A program made the translations under genes and the position numbers. Below are positions 63,579 through 64,000 of a stretch of 64,000 nt of DNA, one piece after another. This DNA comes from Brasilonema angustatum HA4187-MV1 (GTDB taxonomy: Bacteria; Cyanobacteriota; Cyanobacteriia; Cyanobacteriales; Nostocaceae): NCBI GenBank assembly GCA_019359695.1, contig JAHHGV010000028.1, forward strand, positions 1-64,000, given 5' to 3'. Numbering within the stretch: position 1 is the stretch's first letter; each line of letters starts with the position of its first letter. The notes under the pieces were generated by a model. The model saw nothing but the letters and a program-made list of their open reading frames with translations, searched no databases and was not told the origin of the DNA.

Positions 63579-64000
63579 AAAAGTCAAAAAAGCGACATAC
63601 ACCACTAGCAGAAATTCGTCAAAGCCAACTTTTATCTACGTATGGTCCAGGGGCGATGGTCGATTTACCCGACCACTCTGTTGTGATTGGAGGGCTGAGT
63701 TATTGGAAGGGCGATCAACAATATATCCGAGAAGACCGCCTCAAAAATAAAATTTGTGAAATGCTTAAAGTACAGGAGATAAAACTCTTTAGCCCACCGC
63801 GAGAAACTTCTGACCTTAACACTCCTCCCAATGGTGTCAGTGCATTTATTTTCCCAACTTGGTTTGTTGCCCAAGTAGACCACACAATTCAGTTCAATGG
63901 AAAAAATTATCGCACCCGTCCGCTTGTCTATTGGCGTGCCGTCCAAGAAGGATTGAAATTTGAAGGGAAACGTACCTCAGCAGTACCAGTACGCTTTGTC
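63575..64000 (+). CDS. drmB: DrmB (DUF1998), N-terminal part, runs off the window
   Basis: 142 codons present, continuing beyond the edge. ATG at 63575 overlaps the drmA stop (ATGA). The N-terminal sequence IRQSQLLSTYGPGAMVDLP, then VVIGGLSYW, identifies the DrmB type of DUF1998 protein. It works with DrmA as the second core subunit. Whether drmC (PLD-fold nuclease) follows cannot be seen. Confidence 0.92.
   Translation, partial: MKKSKKRHTPLAEIRQSQLLSTYGPGAMVDLPDHSVVIGGLSYWKGDQQYIREDRLKNKICEMLKVQEIKLFSPPRETSDLNTPPNGVSAFIFPTWFVAQVDHTIQFNGKNYRTRPLVYWRAVQEGLKFEGKRTSAVPVRFV

Noticed and set aside
1-64000. tRNA, rRNA or riboswitch genes
   Set aside because: I scanned for tRNA T-loop patterns and known riboswitch cores and saw none convincing, but this was a visual search; a tRNAscan/Infernal run would decide.

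Overview
The window looks like chromosomal DNA of a filamentous, Nostocales-type cyanobacterium. The evidence is frequent GCGATCGC (HIP1-like) octamers, a Mg-chelatase H subunit, a TxlA-type thioredoxin, DevBCA-type exporter genes, several cyanobacterial conserved hypotheticals, and many dispersed heptamer and palindromic repeats (gggaaca/gggagca, attagtc). I saw no rRNA, tRNA or CRISPR array.

Layout. 0.2-8.9 kb: a DUF6745-like pair, a Rieske-FAD oxidoreductase, a membrane-anchored P450, then a P450/aldo-keto reductase/TetR cassette bracketed by ~112-115 bp copies of the 3' part of a neighbouring gene. 9-13.3 kb: a giant caspase-STAND-WD40 protein. 13.8-19.8 kb: a VOC protein, a serine-hydrolase gene split by an IS605/IS1341-type element whose own tnpB is split by a small MITE, a DUF1295/SDR pair and an NTF2-like secreted protein. 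19.9-24 kb: murG, a C5 cytosine methyltransferase flanked by copies of the murG 3' end, and a convergent GHKL (MORC/MutL-like) ATPase. 24-26.4 kb: small housekeeping genes (txlA, NIL-ferredoxin, DUF3574).

26.5-32.1 kb is the most interesting part: a compact RiPP locus. It has an APH-like kinase and a HopA1-family protein, a 69-aa double-glycine-leader peptide with a 20-residue core containing Ser, Ser and one Cys, and then a second kinase-like/HopA1 pair. This is the enzyme combination of class V lanthipeptide and thioamitide maturation. The second kinase-like protein has lost the catalytic Asp and the metal-binding Asn of the Brenner motif, so it is probably a pseudokinase. A 14-bp perfect stem-loop separates the precursor from the second pair.

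32.3-41.1 kb: a flavodoxin-like protein, DUF3616, a CHAD protein, an amidase, chlH with repeat-derived in-frame insertions, and a protein with a HEPN-like Rx4H motif. 41.2-46.3 kb: a TetR-devB-devC-methyltransferase-devA efflux operon. 46.8-51 kb: membrane proteins. 51-64 kb: a class 1 DISARM anti-phage island (drmD, drmMI, drmA, start of drmB) with an embedded DUF2281/MazF-like toxin-antitoxin pair. Here drmMI is broken and carries a 165-bp in-frame tandem repeat, and a fragment of drmD is duplicated upstream. drmB runs off the right edge.

A recurring theme is accessory genes flanked by partial copies of neighbouring genes (three cases), plus nested mobile elements.
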